From: Paenibacillus typhae
GTDB lineage: Bacteria; Bacillota; Bacilli; Paenibacillales; Paenibacillaceae
Direction: 5' to 3'
DNA: 64,000 nucleotides
Assembly (NCBI RefSeq): GCF_900099765.1
Contig: NZ_FNDX01000024.1
Location: forward strand, 24,240-88,239
The notes below the pieces were generated by a model. It saw nothing but the letters and a program-made list of their open reading frames with translations, searched no databases and was not told the DNA's origin. Position numbers and translations under genes: made by a program. Below are positions 60,070 to 64,000 of the stretch, piece after piece (within the stretch, counting starts at the first letter, position 1; each line of letters starts with the position of its first letter).

Positions 60070-62280
60070 TTAAATAGTGAACATGGACAGCTTGTCTTTC
60101 AGCTGGTTCGAGGCCACCTCAAGCTTGCCGGACAGGGATACGAGCTGATCGCTCACATTCTGCTGCTCGCTGCTTAGTGACGCCACTTCCTCTGAAGTAG
60201 CCGAGGATTGCTGTGCTACTGCACTTACGTTGCCCATTGCATCAGACAGCACACCCTGCGAGTGGCTGAGACTGCCGATCGCACTGGTAACGGACTCCAG
60301 GCTGGCGATGAAATCCTCCATTTGCCCCTGCACGGATACAAAGATATCGCTGGTGCTTTTGACTGAGGTCATCTGCTCTTTGAAGAGCGGCGCCACTTCG
60401 GACAGCTCCTCCACCGTTCCGTTCATTTCAGTAACGATATTATCAATGATGCCGGCCACAAGGGCAATGGACTGCTTGGACTGATCGGCCAGCTGCCGGA
60501 CTTCGCCTGCAACCACCATAAATCCGCGGCCCGCTTCACCTGCTCTTGCCGCTTCAATAGTAGCGTTCAAGGACAATATATTAGTCTGCTGGGTTATATT
60601 CTTCATCACGTCCAGCACTTTAACAACCGAGTATACCGTATCCTTGAGATTGTTAACACGGGTCACCAGGGCACTGGTCTTCTCGCCGATCAGGCCGGTC
60701 TTCTCCAGCAGCTCCCCTAGCTGCTTCGCCCCATGTCCGCTGGCTTCACCGACCGTGTGCGCAGCCTCGTCCATCGCTGCGTTTGCGGCAATGACGCTCT
60801 GCATCTGTGTACCGATCAGATCGGTCAGCTCATTCCCGCGCTCTGCTTCCAGTGCAAGACTGCCGGCACCTCCGGCAATCTCTTCCGTGGCTGCAGCAAT
60901 TTCCTTGGCCGAAACAGCCGTTTTGCGGGAGGCATCGCCAAGCTCGCCGGCAGTCTCCAGCACTTCACGTGCTGTATCCGTGGTCTGGGCCACCAGTTCG
61001 GTGATCCGCTCCATCATCACATTAAACGATGCGGACAACTGGCCGATCTCATCCTTGGATGCATATTCGGTACGGACACTGAGATCGCCTTTGGATCCTT
61101 CGACCATCAGATCCTTAAGACGGGCCAGAGGCCGGGCGATCATCCGCACCATCCAGAAGCCCAGCACTACAGCAAGCAGAGCTGCAACAAGCGCGGCCAT
61201 ATAGGTGGTAAACAGAATCGGCTTAGCGGCTTTTACCAGTTCACCTGTCGGAATGACTCCGCTCAGCTTCCAGTCTGCTTTGGTCAGTGTTCCGAATACG
61301 GCCAGCACATCTTGGCCATTACCGTCCTTGGCCTCCCGGCTGTTCGTCGCATCCTTGCTGTCCTTAATGAAGCTGAATTCCGAAGCTTTTCCGTCATCAG
61401 CCTGAACGGAAGATGCAACTACAATGCCCTCCGAATCAACCAGCTGAATTCGCGATCCGTCGCCCAGTGACACACTTTTGAAGGCATCCTCAAGCAGTGT
61501 GTTTTTCAGCTCCAGCATCATGACAAAACCTGAGCCGGATCCCATTGTTTTCAGTGATCTTACCATTGCGACATTCTTGCCGCCGTTTCCTTGCACGGCC
61601 GTTGAGAACCAGTAATTCTGCAGCGACTCGCCATCTTTGGAATAGTACGCGGTGTATTCTTTAGTGCGTTCGACCACTGTCTTGAACCAGTCCTGATCTC
61701 TGATTCCGTCCATCTTCAGACTGGAATTGCCGCTTGAGATAACACTTTCTTCCGGTTCAGTCGGAATCAGTGAAATCGCCACAATATTAGAGTCTGTGGT
61801 CGTCTGGCTGGACAGCTTCTTGCTGATTGAATCCGTGGCGACAAATTTATCATAATTAGACTCAGCGGAGATAAGTTCGGTCAGATCGCTTTGCATTTTG
61901 GTATCAAAATATAATTGAAGCGCAAGATTCTCGTACTGGTTGAGCATAATATCCAGCTTGTCCGATGTCTGCAGAATAGTCTGCCTGTTCGCCTCTGACA
62001 CATTATCTTTAATCGTCGTTTTGGCTTTGTTATAAGACAATAGACCGAGAAGGAGTACAACAACTACAATCGCTGACAGAAAAATCAGAAACAGCTTGAC
62101 GCCTACCGATTTAACCGGATTTACCCTCTTTACTTGATGGAGTGAGCCGTTCATTACCCCTTTAAAGCTCAATTCCGGCATCTTTATTTTGCTCTTGCTT
62201 TTACCAGGTACCTTGTTGTCCTCTGCAAGACCTGGTTTTATTTTCTGTTCTTTGCCTGATTTTTGTTTGTTCTCTCTCAC
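60070..62280 (-). CDS. Methyl-accepting chemotaxis protein, paralogue of the one at 52598
   Basis: About 736 residues. It starts with a long Lys-rich cytoplasmic head (about 60 residues), then a membrane helix (about 62–84), a dCache-like extracytoplasmic sensor (about 85–355), a second helix (about 362–384), HAMP and the signalling coiled coil with the tip IEAARAGEAGRGFMVVAGEVR. From HAMP onward it is closely related to the receptor at 52598; the sensor halves are more diverged. The GTG at 62280 has GAAGGG 5 bases upstream; ATG codons near 62343 are in frame but lack an SD. It is on the same strand as lacI and lies upstream of it. Confidence 0.9.
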   Translation of the reverse strand: MRENKQKSGKEQKIKPGLAEDNKVPGKSKSKIKMPELSFKGVMNGSLHQVKRVNPVKSVGVKLFLIFLSAIVVVVLLLGLLSYNKAKTTIKDNVSEANRQTILQTSDKLDIMLNQYENLALQLYFDTKMQSDLTELISAESNYDKFVATDSISKKLSSQTTTDSNIVAISLIPTEPEESVISSGNSSLKMDGIRDQDWFKTVVERTKEYTAYYSKDGESLQNYWFSTAVQGNGGKNVAMVRSLKTMGSGSGFVMMLELKNTLLEDAFKSVSLGDGSRIQLVDSEGIVVASSVQADDGKASEFSFIKDSKDATNSREAKDGNGQDVLAVFGTLTKADWKLSGVIPTGELVKAAKPILFTTYMAALVAALLAVVLGFWMVRMIARPLARLKDLMVEGSKGDLSVRTEYASKDEIGQLSASFNVMMERITELVAQTTDTAREVLETAGELGDASRKTAVSAKEIAAATEEIAGGAGSLALEAERGNELTDLIGTQMQSVIAANAAMDEAAHTVGEASGHGAKQLGELLEKTGLIGEKTSALVTRVNNLKDTVYSVVKVLDVMKNITQQTNILSLNATIEAARAGEAGRGFMVVAGEVRQLADQSKQSIALVAGIIDNIVTEMNGTVEELSEVAPLFKEQMTSVKSTSDIFVSVQGQMEDFIASLESVTSAIGSLSHSQGVLSDAMGNVSAVAQQSSATSEEVASLSSEQQNVSDQLVSLSGKLEVASNQLKDKLSMFTI

Positions 62281-62481
62281 TTTGACCCTTCTCCCCTTCT
62301 GGTTTCTCTCTGTTCTTCTGTCCGGAATTCCCCATACCATCACCTGCCAGCTAGAATAGAGGATGTATGTAAGCGTTCACCATCTATATCGGCTAATTAG
62401 GGCGAATTGCTTAGGTTTACAGAGAAATATCCTGAGAAGTTTTTATATTATATGTTTCTCTTCCACATTTTTCATACTAGA

Positions 62482-62549
62482 GTAAAGGGCTGAACAAATT
62501 CAGCCCCTCCTCATCAAACCGTACGTGAGGTTTTCCCTCATACGGCTTT
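62482..62549 (-). ncRNA. Group II intron domains V and VI
   Basis: Domain V is the 34-nt hairpin at 62516–62549 (minus strand AAAGCCGTATGAGGG, GAAA-like loop, CCTCACGTACGGTTT) with the AGC catalytic triad. Domain VI is the following hairpin AGGGGCTGAA/TTCAGCCCTT with an unpaired A near its 3' base, the expected branch point. Confidence 0.85.
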
Positions 62550-62578
62550 CCGATGTTCGTCATTCATGGGCGTGCGGA

Positions 62579-63871
62579 TTACAATAGCGTTTTGAGTCCA
62601 TGCTGTAAGGCGATATATTTAACCTCAGATAGTGAGCCCTTCCATCTTCTACGTTGTCTCTTCTTGGCATACCACCGTGTTAACCGCCCTAAAATATACC
62701 AGTCTAGTTTTGCTAATTTCTTTTGGCTATAGTTCGTGTAGTAATAATTTCTCCATCCTTGAATCTTGGGATTGAGCCATTCTACATGTTCTTCAAACGT
62801 TCTTGAGCGCATGCTCGGCGGCCCCAATCTTTCTTTGACCACCTCACGAATACGTTCCTCTGCCTTCTGTGTTAGCCACTGCTGTGTGGTGTAGTACACC
62901 TTACCTTGGGATGTTTCTGCTTTGGTTTTCCGGTGGTGCATGCCTAAGAAATCGAATCCTTCGTCTCCAGTCCACAATCCTACAATTCGGGTTTTGGTCG
63001 GGTGTAGGGTCAACTCCAGACGTTCCATAATCGTACATATAAGCTTATACGCATGTTCTGCGTCCTTTTTAGTTTTGCAAACCACCACAAAGTCGTCTGC
63101 ATACCTCGTGAGCTCACCTACTCCTTTTCCGTGTTTCTCCCAGAGTTGGTCGAAGTAATTTAAATAGATATTCGCAAGGAGCGGTGAAATCACTCCTCCT
63201 TGCGGTGTCCCTAAATCCGAGCGTCTTACCGTTCCTTCTTCCAAAACTCCTGCACTTAACCACTTTTGTATTAATTTCAATATCCGCCTGTCATTGATTC
63301 GCATCCGTACCAATTTCATTAGCTTCTCTTGATTAATATTGTCGAAGTAGCCTTGGATATCGACGTCGACTACCCAATTCCCCTTACGGTTGCAGGCTTT
63401 ACGAATACGTTCTAACGCTCCTTTAGCACTTCGTTTCGGGCGAAATCCGAAGGATACCTCCCCAAAGTCTGCTTCAAAGATGGGCTCAATCACTAATTTG
63501 GTTGCCATCTGTATGACTCGATCCCGCACAGTGGGTATACCTAATGGCCTTTGCTTGCCATCCTTCTTCGGAATATAGTGTCTACGTACAGGTTGCGGAT
63601 GGTAGTTGCCTTCTTTAAGCTCTTGCTCACAGGCCTTGAGAAACGATATTTCTCCTTGTTCCTCAATGTCTGCTAGCGTCACGGCATCTACTCCTGCAGC
63701 TCCTTTATTGGCTTTCACTCGTTTCCATGCCTCGCACAGTACATCCCACCGATAGATCTTGTCATACAATGCATGGAATTTACGCTTGTTGTTCTCCTTG
63801 GCCGCATGACCTAGCTTTTCTTGGAGTTCTTGAACTTTTTCCTTAGGTGTCGTTAGCCGGTTGGCATTCAC
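62579..63871 (-). CDS. ltrA: Group II intron reverse transcriptase/maturase
   Basis: A 430-residue intron-encoded protein. The reverse transcriptase domain (about 60–310) has the palm motifs RPLGIPTVRDR, DVDIQGYFDNI, GTPQGGVISPLLANIYL and the catalytic YADD. A maturase/X domain with the GIIM region (about 340–400, WLNPKIQGWRNYY) follows. No HNH endonuclease domain is present at the C-terminus, so target-primed reverse transcription must use another primer. The GTG start has GGAGGAGG 9 bases upstream. It lies within intron domain IV. Confidence 0.95.
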   Translation of the reverse strand: MNANRLTTPKEKVQELQEKLGHAAKENNKRKFHALYDKIYRWDVLCEAWKRVKANKGAAGVDAVTLADIEEQGEISFLKACEQELKEGNYHPQPVRRHYIPKKDGKQRPLGIPTVRDRVIQMATKLVIEPIFEADFGEVSFGFRPKRSAKGALERIRKACNRKGNWVVDVDIQGYFDNINQEKLMKLVRMRINDRRILKLIQKWLSAGVLEEGTVRRSDLGTPQGGVISPLLANIYLNYFDQLWEKHGKGVGELTRYADDFVVVCKTKKDAEHAYKLICTIMERLELTLHPTKTRIVGLWTGDEGFDFLGMHHRKTKAETSQGKVYYTTQQWLTQKAEERIREVVKERLGPPSMRSRTFEEHVEWLNPKIQGWRNYYYTNYSQKKLAKLDWYILGRLTRWYAKKRQRRRWKGSLSEVKYIALQHGLKTLL

Positions 63872-64000
63872 TCACTCGTACCTCCTCCAAAAGCATAAAC
63901 AAAGCAGGGCTCCTTCCCTCCCTAAGGTTATGTTGTCCTTAGGTTCTTTGGTACTATGAGCCCCTCGGACTCCCTTCCCACAGACGGTTCACTTCGTCTT

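Larger units (their letters stand above)
62480..64000 (-). mobile_element. Group II intron, 3' portion including its ORF
   Basis: Reading the minus strand, the window enters in the ribozyme (domain I–IV sequence up to 63872), passes the intron-encoded protein, then domains V and VI, and leaves the intron near 62480. The 5' boundary is beyond the window end. Group II introns retro-home as RNA and behave as mobile elements. Confidence 0.88.

Overview
The window looks like chromosomal DNA of a Paenibacillus-type Firmicute. The grounds are Bacillus-like modules (glcT–ptsG–ptsH–ptsI with a RAT antiterminator leader, yuaF–floT with a SigW-type promoter, a class II galT), moderately high GC, many glycoside hydrolases, LplA/B/C-type sugar uptake genes without their own ATPase, and short dispersed non-coding repeats. 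The genus is an inference from gene content. I recognised no rRNA, tRNA, CRISPR array or prophage.

Layout. 1–4.8 kb: the end of a secreted beta-sandwich protein, then a MacA/MacB-like ABC export operon. 5.2–6.8 kb: a membrane diguanylate cyclase. 6.9–11 kb: type I pullulanase and an MFS transporter. 11–16.4 kb: ptsI, ptsH, ptsG and glcT (all minus strand) with a long RAT/terminator leader. 16.5–21.1 kb: a two-gene ABC exporter and the flotillin pair yuaF–floT. 21.2–22.4 kb: an AadE-like nucleotidyltransferase gene bracketed by two ~100-nt structured repeats. 22.5–28.7 kb: an iron-type alcohol dehydrogenase, the galKET operon and a divergent AraC regulator. 28.7–34 kb: repeat-rich non-coding DNA, a frameshifted aldo/keto reductase, a sirtuin, a HAD phosphatase, an alpha/beta hydrolase and an acyltransferase-3-like protein.

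34–45.2 kb is a plant-polysaccharide locus: an ArsR-type regulator and a six-gene operon (binding lipoprotein, two permeases, two GH2 enzymes, a secreted GH43 with a C-terminal carbohydrate-binding module), plus a separate intracellular GH43. The operon has a consensus SigA promoter with a cre site over its -35 box and a 7-bp inverted repeat just after the -10. 45.6–52.5 kb holds ilvD, a second repeat-rich gap, a polysaccharide deacetylase/YkoP fusion, an AI-2E-family protein and a class B penicillin-binding protein.

52.6–62.3 kb reads as a beta-mannan module: GH113 mannanase, mannobiose 2-epimerase and GH130 mannosylglucose phosphorylase in one operon, with a LacI regulator nearby. A perfect 20-bp palindrome overlaps the operon's candidate -10 box, and a related sequence overlaps the lacI -10. 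Two paralogous chemoreceptors flank the module. The window ends inside a group II intron (minus strand) carrying a reverse transcriptase/maturase; its 5' ribozyme part lies beyond the window.

No wholly new multi-gene system was proven. The most unusual signals are the paired structured repeats around the nucleotidyltransferase gene, two other short-repeat clusters, the doubly controlled hemicellulose promoter, and the shared operator in the mannan module.
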